From contig JAUNUI010000013.1 of assembly GCA_030538255.1 (NCBI GenBank), positions 24,776-88,775 of the forward strand: a stretch of DNA of 64,000 bases, written 5' to 3'. Every line of letters begins with the position of its first letter. The first letter of the stretch is position 1. A program made the position numbers and the translations under genes. Source of the DNA: Pelistega sp. GTDB taxonomy: Bacteria > Pseudomonadota > Gammaproteobacteria > Burkholderiales > Burkholderiaceae_B. This document shows, in pieces, positions 17,891 through 26,145 of this stretch. The notes below the pieces were generated by a model. That model saw nothing but the letters and a program-made list of their open reading frames with translations. It did not search any database and was not told the origin of the DNA.

Positions 17891-18013
17891 AGCTAACTAT
17901 TGGCGATCTTTGTTCAAGCATGGGTAGTCCATACAATCCTTGATAAGCCAATAGTCAGCTTGCGTAGTACTTTAGCTAGATCTGCCTTGAATCACTTGGT
18001 GAAACAAGGCAGA
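17891..18013 (+). other. Two strong hairpins between nirK and the sco gene
   Basis: First: AGCTAACTATTGGC (17891-17904) pairs with GCCAATAGTCAGCT (17947-17960), 14 bp with one G-T pair. Second: TCTGCCTTG (17981-17989) pairs with CAAGGCAGA (18005-18013), with an inner TCAC/GTGA stem. Neither is followed by a T run, so I favour transcript processing or stabilisation over termination. Confidence 0.5.
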
Positions 18014-18055
18014 CTCAGCACAAAATTTGTTGTATTTATAGGGGGATAAGCATTA

Positions 18056-19231
18056 ATGAAAAACTATTTTATTAAGTTCCTAGTTTGTTGTTTTATGCTT
18101 TTTGGTGGCGCTGCTTACGCCCAAAAAATCACCTTTGATTTAGTTGATGACAAAGGCCCTGTGACGCAAGAAAGCTACCCAGGGAAATATCTTTTATTAG
18201 CCATTGGCTATACCTCATGTCCTGACATCTGCCCGACGACTTTGTATGAGTACGGTCTGACGATGAAGGCACTTAAAAACCCCGATGCTATCCAACCGAT
18301 TTTCGTGACGATTGACCCTGCTAATGATGATATCGATCGCTTGAATGTGTATACGCGCTATTTTGACGAGCGTATTGTCGGTTTATCAGGTAGCATGGAA
18401 AACATTCAGAATTTAGCCGATCAAATTGGTGCAACGTTCGGCTATCGTGCTAATGGTAAGAAAATTGACAACCCAGTACGCGGCATGTCTTACACGGTCT
18501 ACCATAGCGCCTTAATTTACTTAATTTCACCAGAGCGTGAAATCCTTGATGTCTATGATTATCAAATTGGTGATGAAGATCTCACCGCTGCGCTCGATAA
18601 GGTTCTAGGTGGAGCGCCTCAAGCTAAGGCAGAGACAAGCGCAGCCACTGTAAGTAATACGGATGGTGCTACTGAGCAGGCTGATGCAGCTCATAACAAG
18701 AGTGACGCTGGGGCTAGCACAGGTACCGCAGCGACGCCGACTAGCGTAGCGAATGCGGCGACGGCACAAGTAGCGGCAGCGAATAGTCCTAAAGTGGCAG
18801 ATGCGAATTGTGAGTTACCTACGGGCTTTAAACCGAGTAAAGAAGCCACAGAATTAGCGTCGATTGTAAACACAGCACCTGATGCTAAGGTGAGTTTATT
18901 AAATTTGTGGGCAATTTGGTGTGAGCCTTGCCGTAAAGAATTACCCATCTTAGATGGTTTTGCTGCGCAACAAAAAGAGATGGCGATTGTGACCCTTAAT
19001 CTGAATGATAAAGCGGACAAAATCAGCGATTTCTATGCGCAAAATAAGATCCAACACCTTAGCCAAGAAAGCACCAATGACGGTAAACTCTTACGTCGTT
19101 TAGGTGGTATGGGCTTACCCTTCAATGCCTTATTTGTTGAGGGTAAAGCGGTAGCGATCAAAAGCGGTATCATTGATGAGACCGACTCTCTCAGCCGTTA
19201 CGCACAATGTATGCATGCGGCTGCACATTAG
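18056..19231 (+). CDS. Sco1/SenC copper chaperone fused to a TlpA-like thioredoxin domain
   Basis: 391 residues with a Sec signal (1-22). The Sco domain (about 25-185) has copper ligands C55 and C59 (SCPDICP) and the downstream histidine (YTVYHSALIYL). An Ala/Thr-rich linker of about 65 residues follows. A second thioredoxin-like domain (about 250-388) carries WAIWCEPCRKELP, cysteines near 289 and 292. The two halves could pair copper delivery with disulfide reduction of the target. Position behind nirK and ahead of PCuAC points to NirK copper loading, though cytochrome oxidase is a possible second client. Confidence 0.85.
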   Translation: MKNYFIKFLVCCFMLFGGAAYAQKITFDLVDDKGPVTQESYPGKYLLLAIGYTSCPDICPTTLYEYGLTMKALKNPDAIQPIFVTIDPANDDIDRLNVYTRYFDERIVGLSGSMENIQNLADQIGATFGYRANGKKIDNPVRGMSYTVYHSALIYLISPEREILDVYDYQIGDEDLTAALDKVLGGAPQAKAETSAATVSNTDGATEQADAAHNKSDAGASTGTAATPTSVANAATAQVAAANSPKVADANCELPTGFKPSKEATELASIVNTAPDAKVSLLNLWAIWCEPCRKELPILDGFAAQQKEMAIVTLNLNDKADKISDFYAQNKIQHLSQESTNDGKLLRRLGGMGLPFNALFVEGKAVAIKSGIIDETDSLSRYAQCMHAAAH

Positions 19232-19280
19232 GCTAGTACCTAACTAGCTATTTACTCATTTACTTTTTAAAGGTAAAACG

Positions 19281-19751
19281 ATGAAAAAATTATCTCTTGT
19301 ATTAGCGGCTTTATTCTTAGCTTCTGGCTCTGCTTTCGCGGCAGATCAAGCCACTACTGTTGAAAAATGTGCGATTCAAGAAGTACTGCCAGGTAAGGAT
19401 ATGACTGGAGCTTTTGTCACGTTCCACCACAAAGGCCCAGCAGTGAATATCGTTTCAGCTGAGATTCCAAGCATTACTACCCATGTAGAATTGCACTCTA
19501 TGGAAATGAAAGACAATGTCATGACCATGATTCCTTTGACTGATCCTGAGTTAAAAGAAGGCACCCGTGAGTTTAAGAAAGGTGCTGACCACGTGATGGT
19601 CATGAGTATTCCTGATGATAAGAAACCGAAAGTGGGTGATAAGCACACCATGATTTTCAAATTTAGTGATAATACTCAGGTGACTTGTGAGGCTGAGGTC
19701 AAATCAATTGATGAAATTATGAAAGAAGCGAAAATGCATAAAGCGCATTAA
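19281..19751 (+). CDS. Periplasmic copper chaperone PCu(A)C
   Basis: 156 residues, Sec signal 1-20. The Cu(I)-binding histidine/methionine motif is present: H72, M83, H104 and M106 (ELHSMEMKDNVMTM, ADHVMVM). A C-terminal HKAH adds possible ligands. Family members bind Cu(I) and hand it to Sco and the CuA site of oxidase. Here it sits 49 bases behind the Sco fusion in the nirK cluster, suggesting a role in nitrite reductase maturation. The charged C-terminal helix (about 138-156) is longer than in many relatives. Confidence 0.85.
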   Translation: MKKLSLVLAALFLASGSAFAADQATTVEKCAIQEVLPGKDMTGAFVTFHHKGPAVNIVSAEIPSITTHVELHSMEMKDNVMTMIPLTDPELKEGTREFKKGADHVMVMSIPDDKKPKVGDKHTMIFKFSDNTQVTCEAEVKSIDEIMKEAKMHKAH

Positions 19752-19921
19752 TCAAATTGACGACTTAGTTCACGATATACGTCTGAAGCATCTTAAGTGT
19801 TTCATCTTAGGTACTGATTAGTAAGATTGTCAGATGGGGAGTCTAGGTCGTCAGATGCAGGAACAAGCAGGGGATATCGGTCCCTTGCTTGCAAGAATAG
19901 TTGTAAAACGAGAGGTATTGA

Positions 19922-21121
19922 ATGATGAAAAGACGTGACTTTCTTCGCTATCTAGCCGCAAGTGGCTTAGTGCTATCACACCCTGAATTAGCATTAGCAG
20001 CGACCAAAGCAAAATCACTTTACAATCCTACTCGTTATCTTTTCGTAGCGGACAGTGAGTCGTACTTCATCACTATCTTTGATGTGGTGTCAGATCTCCA
20101 AGTCGATTTGCTTAATTTTAATATTAAGCCACAAGTGATTGAGATTGCCCGTGACGACTCTATGATGGTTGTTGGGAATAATGAAATCTCGTATCTGATC
20201 TTATACGATTTAAAAACACGTCTACAACGTAAGATTGATTTACCTTCACCCTTGTATCAAACCTTCTTTGTGCCGCAGTCCAAACTTGTCGCCATTGCCT
20301 TGCGTGACCAAGTAGGCATGTTAAATTATGAGACAGGTGAGCTCACGATGTACCCCGAGCGCTTTGACTCAGCGCGTCGTGATACGCACTTGTATGCCTA
20401 CTATAATCTCTTATTTAGCTCCTTTAGTCAGACCTATTGGATTTTGGATGAAGACAATCCTCGGATTTATCGCAAGTCAGGCTACGATCCTGTGGAAAAG
20501 CCATGGGAGGTGATTGATTTTTCTAAGCGTATCCAGACTAAACCGGGTTGGGGCCTTGACTCGGGAATCGCCAGTCCGGAAGACTATATGGTGGCCTTCA
20601 CCACCAAAGAAGGCGCTGAAGGTTTTGTCTATTTCCCTGAAGACGATAAATTATTAAGCACGGGCCCTATGCATGTGGCCGGTTCTTCTTATCGTCCCTT
20701 ACTCTTACCTTATATTGACTACTACTCTAAGCGTGTCTTATTTGGTGATGTGAGTGGTAATGTTGCCCTCTTTAATTTTGATCAAGGTGAGAAACCACAG
20801 CGCTTTAAAGTGGATTTTTCGCCACGTCTATTCCGCAGCGGTTGGCTCGAAAGTACTTGGATGTTAGGCGGCGATAAGGGCCTACAATTCCAATCTTATG
20901 ATAATCCAGAGGATAAGAAAGTCTATCGTTTCCCGGCACAAGTGGTGGATATGTGGGTGTCAGGTGATAGTAAAACCATGTACATGGTGGTCGATGAAGG
21001 GATACCGCAAGTCCTGCGCTATGATATACGCACGAAAGAAGAGATGGATCCCTTACGTATCTATGGGGTGGTCATGGGGGGACAATTGCGTATGGGTAGT
21101 AATAATAGTATTTGCTATTAA
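19922..21121 (+). CDS. Tat-exported beta-propeller protein of unknown function, nirK-linked
   Basis: 399 residues; GAGAGG before the start, with a second ATG at 19925. MKRRDFLRYLAASGLVLSHPELALA is a clear Tat signal. The mature part reads as repeated beta-rich blades (YLFVADSESYFITIFDV, MMVVGNNEISYLILYDL, RVLFGDVSGNVALFNFD, TMYMVVDEGIPQVLRYDI), like a WD40/YVTN propeller of about seven blades. There is no CxxCH motif. Tat export suggests cytoplasmic folding or cofactor loading. Cluster position implies a nitrite-respiration role, but no function is known to me. Confidence 0.7.
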   Translation: MMKRRDFLRYLAASGLVLSHPELALAATKAKSLYNPTRYLFVADSESYFITIFDVVSDLQVDLLNFNIKPQVIEIARDDSMMVVGNNEISYLILYDLKTRLQRKIDLPSPLYQTFFVPQSKLVAIALRDQVGMLNYETGELTMYPERFDSARRDTHLYAYYNLLFSSFSQTYWILDEDNPRIYRKSGYDPVEKPWEVIDFSKRIQTKPGWGLDSGIASPEDYMVAFTTKEGAEGFVYFPEDDKLLSTGPMHVAGSSYRPLLLPYIDYYSKRVLFGDVSGNVALFNFDQGEKPQRFKVDFSPRLFRSGWLESTWMLGGDKGLQFQSYDNPEDKKVYRFPAQVVDMWVSGDSKTMYMVVDEGIPQVLRYDIRTKEEMDPLRIYGVVMGGQLRMGSNNSICY

Positions 21122-21179
21122 TCAGTCGAGTAAACAGTAGCGCTGATTATTAAGGTGATTATTAAGGGTCGATTGTAAG

Positions 21180-21224
21180 AAGGACTGATTGTATAGGCCA
21201 GTGTATGGCATTCAATCAGTCCTT
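21180..21224 (+). terminator. Terminator of the nirK cluster
   Basis: AAGGACTGATTG (21180-21191) and CAATCAGTCCTT (21213-21224) form a 12-bp perfect stem with a 21-base loop, followed by TCTTATTTC. It lies about 60 bases after the beta-propeller gene. Confidence 0.7.
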
Positions 21225-21408
21225 TCTTATTTCTAACATTGGCAATGGGATCAGTCTTATTCATTCGCTGATTATTTGCACAGTCCTCACTGAGCGAGGA
21301 ACGAGGTTCTTGAGATTCAGGTATTGTTTGCTTACTTTGCCATACTGCTCGTCACTGCCTTAGCTTGACGGTGTAATACAGCAGTACGGCTTTGTTAAAA
21401 AGAGCTGC

Positions 21409-22752
21409 TTAGTTAAAAGCTCCAAGCTTCTCTCGCTGCTCTAGGCCCCAGACAAAATCAATCCATTGGCGAGCTTTCTCGGCGCTAGTCGCATTACGGT
21501 ATTGCATTAAGCGACCTACCTTGGCTTCGATTTCATCGCGGCTTAAAGTATTGCCTGGATCGCCTTTTGGTTCATCAATAAAGGCTTCAAATTCACGACC
21601 ATCTTTGGTTTTCACACTCACCTTACCTAACCAACGGTTCGGGTAAGCGCCATCAACTTCAGTGTCTAATTGCATGCTGACTTTCTGACGGAAGGCATCA
21701 ATTTCTTTATCCCCTAAGGCGCGGTCAAACTCATCAAGGCCGGCAAATTTTTGATAGGCGACGATACCTAGAACAGTACCCATAGAGAATTTAGACTGGT
21801 GTACGGTTTCAGGCTTATCTACAGCACCTAAAACATCAATCGCGGCCTGGTGAACATGGGTCTTCACTTCGGCAATGTCTTCAGCTTGCAGTTGATTGTC
21901 TTGCATGGCGGCTAAGAGTGCATCGGCAGCTGGGTGGGTATGGCGACAAGAGGCATGGAATTTAAATGAGGTCTCTAACAAGGCCCAACGAGTGCCTAAG
22001 CGATCGACTAATTTACTTGGGTCGGCATCCGTAGACATGCCAGCGCCCATACCTTGCTTGCCTTCAAGAATTTGCACTGCGCCAGTAAAGCCATCCTGGG
22101 CTAAATAGGCGGCCATTAGACCATTAGCCGAGGCCTTAGCGGTATGTAGTTGTTTAGAATCTGCAGCGGTGCGTAGGAACTCCCATAATCCAGCTGCTTG
22201 CGTACCCGCAGAGCCCAATGCGTGAAGCATCTGTTCTGGATTGAGCTTGAGTAAGCTGCCGACGGCAGCGGCAGCGGCGATAGTGCCAGCTGTTGCCGTG
22301 GTATGGAAAATCTTATAGTGCGAACGGCCTAAGAACTCTCCTACACGAATGCCCACTTCATAACCGACCACACAGGCGGTTAAGAAATCACGGCCTGAGG
22401 CACCAATACTTTGTGCGACGGCAAGAGCAGGAGGGAATACCACGCAAGCAGGGTGGAACACCGAGCTATTGTGTAGGTCATCTTGTTCCACCATATGTGC
22501 AGCAGCAGCATTCACCATGGCGGCGAATAAGGGTGATGTAAAGCGACCGGAGGCAAGGATTTGTGCCTTACCATGTTCAGGTCCTTGGGCGATCGCAAAG
22601 GCCTCAATGGTTTTAACGGGGCGCTCAGTTGAGCCTGCAAAAATTGAACCAATGGTGTCAAGGAATAAATCTTCGCAACGACGAAGAACATCACTAGGAA
22701 TTTGTTCAAAGCGTAATTCTGATGCAAAACGAGCTAATTCTTGGCTAGACAT
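21409..22752 (-). CDS. MmgE/PrpD family protein (itaconate locus)
   Basis: 447 residues from the ATG at 22752 (MSSQELARFASEL); the upstream extension to 22866 crosses a terminator and is rejected. Full-length MmgE/PrpD fold: helical N-domain (DTIGSIFAGSTERP, HMVEQDDLHNSSVFHPACVVFPPALA) and the later KFHASCRHTHPAADALL region. The family includes 2-methylcitrate dehydratase and cis-aconitate decarboxylase. A PrpD homologue accompanies the itaconate genes of Pseudomonas aeruginosa (PA0881 in PA0877-PA0883), matching the gene content here. Its reaction in that pathway is not settled. Confidence 0.8.
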   Translation of the reverse strand: MSSQELARFASELRFEQIPSDVLRRCEDLFLDTIGSIFAGSTERPVKTIEAFAIAQGPEHGKAQILASGRFTSPLFAAMVNAAAAHMVEQDDLHNSSVFHPACVVFPPALAVAQSIGASGRDFLTACVVGYEVGIRVGEFLGRSHYKIFHTTATAGTIAAAAAVGSLLKLNPEQMLHALGSAGTQAAGLWEFLRTAADSKQLHTAKASANGLMAAYLAQDGFTGAVQILEGKQGMGAGMSTDADPSKLVDRLGTRWALLETSFKFHASCRHTHPAADALLAAMQDNQLQAEDIAEVKTHVHQAAIDVLGAVDKPETVHQSKFSMGTVLGIVAYQKFAGLDEFDRALGDKEIDAFRQKVSMQLDTEVDGAYPNRWLGKVSVKTKDGREFEAFIDEPKGDPGNTLSRDEIEAKVGRLMQYRNATSAEKARQWIDFVWGLEQREKLGAFN

Positions 22753-22772
22753 AAAAATACCTGTCAAATAAT

Positions 22773-22816
22773 GAAAAAAAAGCGCGTCTCGTAAAAGTGT
22801 CTTACGTGACGCGCTT
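22773..22816 (-). terminator. Terminator between the acyl-CoA dehydrogenase and PrpD-like genes
   Basis: On the minus strand AAGCGCGTC pairs with GACGCGCTT (22780-22788 with 22808-22816), with a further inner CGTAA/TTACG pairing, and a run of at least seven T follows. A textbook Rho-independent terminator in the gap between two same-strand genes. Confidence 0.8.
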
Positions 22817-22828
22817 GACGCTGTGAAA

Positions 22829-23989
22829 TTAGAACGAACGCGGCAAGCCGAGTAAGTGTTCTGCAACGTATGAGTAAATCAAGTTGGTAGAAATTGGTGC
22901 TACTTGATAGAGGCGTGTTTCACGGAATTTACGCTCAACGTCGTACTCATTGGCAAAGCCAAAACCACCGTGGAATTGTAAGCAGGCATTAGCGGCTTCC
23001 CAAGAGGCATCTGCGGCGAGTAGTTTAGCCATATTGGCTTGAGCGCCCATATGTAAGTGTGCATCGAAACGACGGCTCGCTTCATAGCGCATTAGGCTAG
23101 CGGCTTCAATATTGATATAGGCTTTAGCAATAGGGAATTGAACGCCTTGGTTTTGACCGATAGGGCGACCAAAGACCACGCGATCTTTCACATACTCTGT
23201 TACTTTGTCGATAAACCAATAGCCGTCACCGATACACTCACCAGCAATTAGGGTACGCTCAGCGTTGAGGCCGTCAAGAATGTATTTAAAGCCTTTGCCT
23301 TCTTCGCCAATTAAGTTCTCTTCAGGAATTTCTAAGTTATCAAAGAAGAGTTCGTTGGTTTCGTGGTTCACCATGTTGGCGATTGGGTTCACGGCCATAC
23401 CGTTCTTCATGGCTTCAGCAATATCCACGATGAAGATAGACATACCTTCCGACTTTTTCTTGACTTCTTCAAGCGGTGTTGTGCGCGCCAATAGAATCAT
23501 GAGATCAGAGTGCTGAACACGAGAAATCCATACTTTTTGACCGTTAATCACGTAACGACCGTCTTTTTTCACAGCAGTGGTTTTAATTTTGGTGGTGTCT
23601 GTGCCGGTTGTTGGCTCAGTAACCGCCATGGATTGTAGGCGTAGTTCGCCAGTGGCAATCTTCGGTAGGTAGAGTTCTTTTTGTTTTTCTGAACCATGGC
23701 GAAGTAATGTGCCCATATTGTACATCTGGCCGTGGCAGGCACCGGAGTTACCGCCATTGCGGTTGATCTCTTCCATGATCACTGTTGCTTCAGTGAGGCT
23801 TAGGCCAGAACCACCGTATTCTGTAGGGATTAGGGCAGCTAACCAACCAGCTTCGGTTAAGGCGTTAACAAATTGTTCAGGGTAGCCGCGCTCTTCGTCT
23901 ACTTTGCGGAAGTACTCGGCAGGGAATTGTTTCATCAAGTCGCGAATAGCGTCACGGATTTCGGTGTAATTATTTTCTATGTCGTGCAT
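22829..23989 (-). CDS. Acyl-CoA dehydrogenase (itaconate locus)
   Basis: 386 residues from the ATG at 23989. All three acyl-CoA dehydrogenase domains are present: helical N-domain, middle beta domain (LRLQSMAVTEPTTGTDTTKIKT and the ISRVQHSDLMI strand) and C-terminal FAD helix bundle (CLQFHGGFGFANEYDVERKFRETRLYQV). The genomic partner set matches the Pseudomonas itaconate operon, where an acyl-CoA dehydrogenase (PA0879) is present; a branched C5 dicarboxylyl-CoA such as methylsuccinyl-CoA is a possible substrate. Divergent from the LysR gene that probably controls it. Confidence 0.82.
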   Translation of the reverse strand: MHDIENNYTEIRDAIRDLMKQFPAEYFRKVDEERGYPEQFVNALTEAGWLAALIPTEYGGSGLSLTEATVIMEEINRNGGNSGACHGQMYNMGTLLRHGSEKQKELYLPKIATGELRLQSMAVTEPTTGTDTTKIKTTAVKKDGRYVINGQKVWISRVQHSDLMILLARTTPLEEVKKKSEGMSIFIVDIAEAMKNGMAVNPIANMVNHETNELFFDNLEIPEENLIGEEGKGFKYILDGLNAERTLIAGECIGDGYWFIDKVTEYVKDRVVFGRPIGQNQGVQFPIAKAYINIEAASLMRYEASRRFDAHLHMGAQANMAKLLAADASWEAANACLQFHGGFGFANEYDVERKFRETRLYQVAPISTNLIYSYVAEHLLGLPRSF

Positions 23990-24105
23990 CTTATGTCTCT
24001 TTAGTGGAAGGTAAGTAATAAGCGTACTATGCCAAAAAATCTTCACTCTGACTATTGCAAATTTGTTAAGATGGACTTAATCACAAGTTTAAGGGGCATT
24101 AATTT

Positions 24106-25035
24106 ATGGCAATGCGTTTTGATATTACTGATATGCAATTAATGGTACATATTAGTGAAGCGAAAAGCCTGACGAAGGCGGCTGAGCGTAGCTTTCTCTC
24201 ACTGCCCGCAGCAAGTAACCGGGTGAAGAATCTAGAGAATAATCTGGGTACCAATCTACTGTATCGAAACAACCATGGAGTGACTTTAACTGCCTCGGGT
24301 GAGGCTTTTGTGCGTCACTCTACCAGTGTATTGCGTCAACTTGAGCATCTCAACGATGATATGCGTGAGTTCGCCCAGGGCCTTAAGGGTAAGCTAAGGG
24401 TGTTTGCGAATACTACGGCGATGAGTGAGTTTATGCCGGGTATTCTAAGCAAGTATCTGATGCGCCATCCTGATGTGAGTGTGGAGCTCAGAGAGCGGCT
24501 CAGTTATCGGATTGTGCAAGCCGTGGCTGAGGGCTTGGCAGATATTGGTGTGCTTGCAGGCATCGATACCACCAGCAATGAGCAGAATAATGAACAACTC
24601 AGCTTTATCCCCTATCGTTCGGATAATTTAGTTCTCGTGACGCCTATGCAGCATCCCTTAGCTGAGTATGATGAGGTCGCTTTTACCGATACCTTGATGT
24701 ATGAATATGTGGGCTTGTCAGAGTGGAGTGCGATTCATCATTTCCTAAGACAAACGGCCGATACCCTAGGAATCCCGCTTAAATTTCGGGTCGAGGTTGG
24801 TGGTTTCGAAGCAGTCTGCCGTATGGTGGCTGCTCAGGTGGGCATAGGGGTAATTCCTGAGACAGTTGCACAACGTCAGCAGACGCACACACCGATTAAG
24901 ATCGTGCGTCTCAAGGATGAGTGGGCGATTCGTCAGTTATTCGTTTGCGTACGTAATTACGAGATGCTGCCACCTTTTGCGCAAGATTTAGTGCTGTTAA
25001 TGCAAGAGGATGCTTTGAAAAACTCGAGTTCTTAG
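24106..25035 (+). CDS. LysR-family regulator of the itaconate locus (RipR-like)
   Basis: 309 residues. N-terminal winged helix-turn-helix (DMQLMVHISEAKSLTKAAER, LPAASNRVKNLENNLGTNLL) and a periplasmic-binding-like effector domain (about 95-300; GLADIGVLAGIDTTS, VGIGVIPETVA). It is divergent from the acyl-CoA dehydrogenase gene and upstream, in the same direction, of the hydratase/CoA transferase/lyase operon. It can therefore control both arms. A LysR gene holds the equivalent place (PA0877) in P. aeruginosa. Confidence 0.85.
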   Translation: MAMRFDITDMQLMVHISEAKSLTKAAERSFLSLPAASNRVKNLENNLGTNLLYRNNHGVTLTASGEAFVRHSTSVLRQLEHLNDDMREFAQGLKGKLRVFANTTAMSEFMPGILSKYLMRHPDVSVELRERLSYRIVQAVAEGLADIGVLAGIDTTSNEQNNEQLSFIPYRSDNLVLVTPMQHPLAEYDEVAFTDTLMYEYVGLSEWSAIHHFLRQTADTLGIPLKFRVEVGGFEAVCRMVAAQVGIGVIPETVAQRQQTHTPIKIVRLKDEWAIRQLFVCVRNYEMLPPFAQDLVLLMQEDALKNSSS

Positions 25036-25223
25036 GCTTTACGGCAGGCTTAACTGCTTAGTAAGGGGCGCGCCGCCGGCTTATGACGCGTTCGTAGGAG
25101 AAATTCACCAGTGACTGCCTCTAAAGAGTCTCGTGATGGTGTAGGTATACAAACCATTTCATCCCCCTTTTTACGATGCACAAGGTCCGTAGTAACACTG
25201 ACTTAGTAAAGCTAAAAGCCCCC

Positions 25224-25239
25224 TTTCAACTAATTGAAA
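25224..25239 (+). promoter_or_regulatory. Candidate LysR operator upstream of the hydratase gene
   Basis: TTTCAA-CTAA-TTGAAA is a perfect dyad about 65 bases before the start of the operon at 25303. It contains a T-N11-A arrangement as expected for a LysR box. Confidence 0.4.
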
Positions 25240-25302
25240 TTGGCAAGTTCCCAGTATCAGGCTATTCTTACTCACATAATTAATTTTTAATGAGAATAGA
25301 CA

Positions 25303-26139
25303 ATGAGCACAGTGGATTTAAACCAATGGTTGGGCAGGCAGGAGACGTCTAGTGAATTTATTTCACCTAGCCATGTTAAGAAAATTGCGTATAGCTTGAA
25401 TGCGCCAGTTCCGCAAGCGGGTGATGCCTTACCACGTTTGTGGCAATGGGCTTTGTTTATCGATCCTATGCCATTAGGTGAGTTAGGGGACGACGGTCAC
25501 CCTAAGCGCGGTGGCTTTTTACCCCCAGCTGACAACCGCAATCGTATGTGGGCAGGTGGTCGTTTGAAATTCCATCAAGCCTTGATTATTGGGCGTGATG
25601 CGACGCGCACATCGACAATTAAAGCGATTAAAGAGAAGGAAGGTTCAACCGGTAAATTATTGTTCGTTACCGTATTGCATGAGTATAGCCAAGATGGTCA
25701 ATTGTGTATTACTGAAGAGCAAGACATTGTTTATCGTGAGCCAAGTCCTCCAAAATTAACCGGTACCGAAGCCTCCCCTGAGGCGCAATGGTCTGGTGAT
25801 ATTGAGCCAAGTAGCACCATGTTATTCCGTTATTCTGCTGTGACTTTTAACGGTCATCGTATTCACTATGACTTCCCGTATGTCACTGAGGTTGAGGGTT
25901 ATCCAGGTCTGGTAGTACATGGTCCGATGATTGCGACCTATGTATTGAATGGTTTTGAACAAGCGAATCCCGATAAAAAAGTCACTGGTTTTTCATTCCG
26001 CGGCGTGCGACCTTTAATTTCACCAAAACCATTTAAAGTTGAAGGTTTTATCGAAGAGGGTGGTCAATCTGCTAAAGTGTGGGCGCAACAAGAAGGTACA
26101 TTTGCGCAAATCGGTCAAGTTGAATTTGTGCAGGAGTAA
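25303..26139 (+). CDS. ich: Itaconyl-CoA/mesaconyl-C4-CoA hydratase (MaoC, FAS1-like dehydratase)
   Basis: 278 residues in a double hot-dog arrangement. The N-terminal FAS1-like dehydratase half (about 1-145) contains PKRGGFLPPADNRNRMWAGG. The C-terminal MaoC half has FRYSAVTFNGHRIHYDFPYV and GLVVHGPMIATYVL, with the catalytic histidine region GHRIHYD. It should hydrate itaconyl-CoA to citramalyl-CoA. The following CoA transferase and citramalyl-CoA lyase complete the pathway to acetyl-CoA and pyruvate. Mesaconyl-CoA hydration is the alternative reaction of the same family. Confidence 0.8.
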   Translation: MSTVDLNQWLGRQETSSEFISPSHVKKIAYSLNAPVPQAGDALPRLWQWALFIDPMPLGELGDDGHPKRGGFLPPADNRNRMWAGGRLKFHQALIIGRDATRTSTIKAIKEKEGSTGKLLFVTVLHEYSQDGQLCITEEQDIVYREPSPPKLTGTEASPEAQWSGDIEPSSTMLFRYSAVTFNGHRIHYDFPYVTEVEGYPGLVVHGPMIATYVLNGFEQANPDKKVTGFSFRGVRPLISPKPFKVEGFIEEGGQSAKVWAQQEGTFAQIGQVEFVQE

Positions 26140-26145
26140 TAAGTT

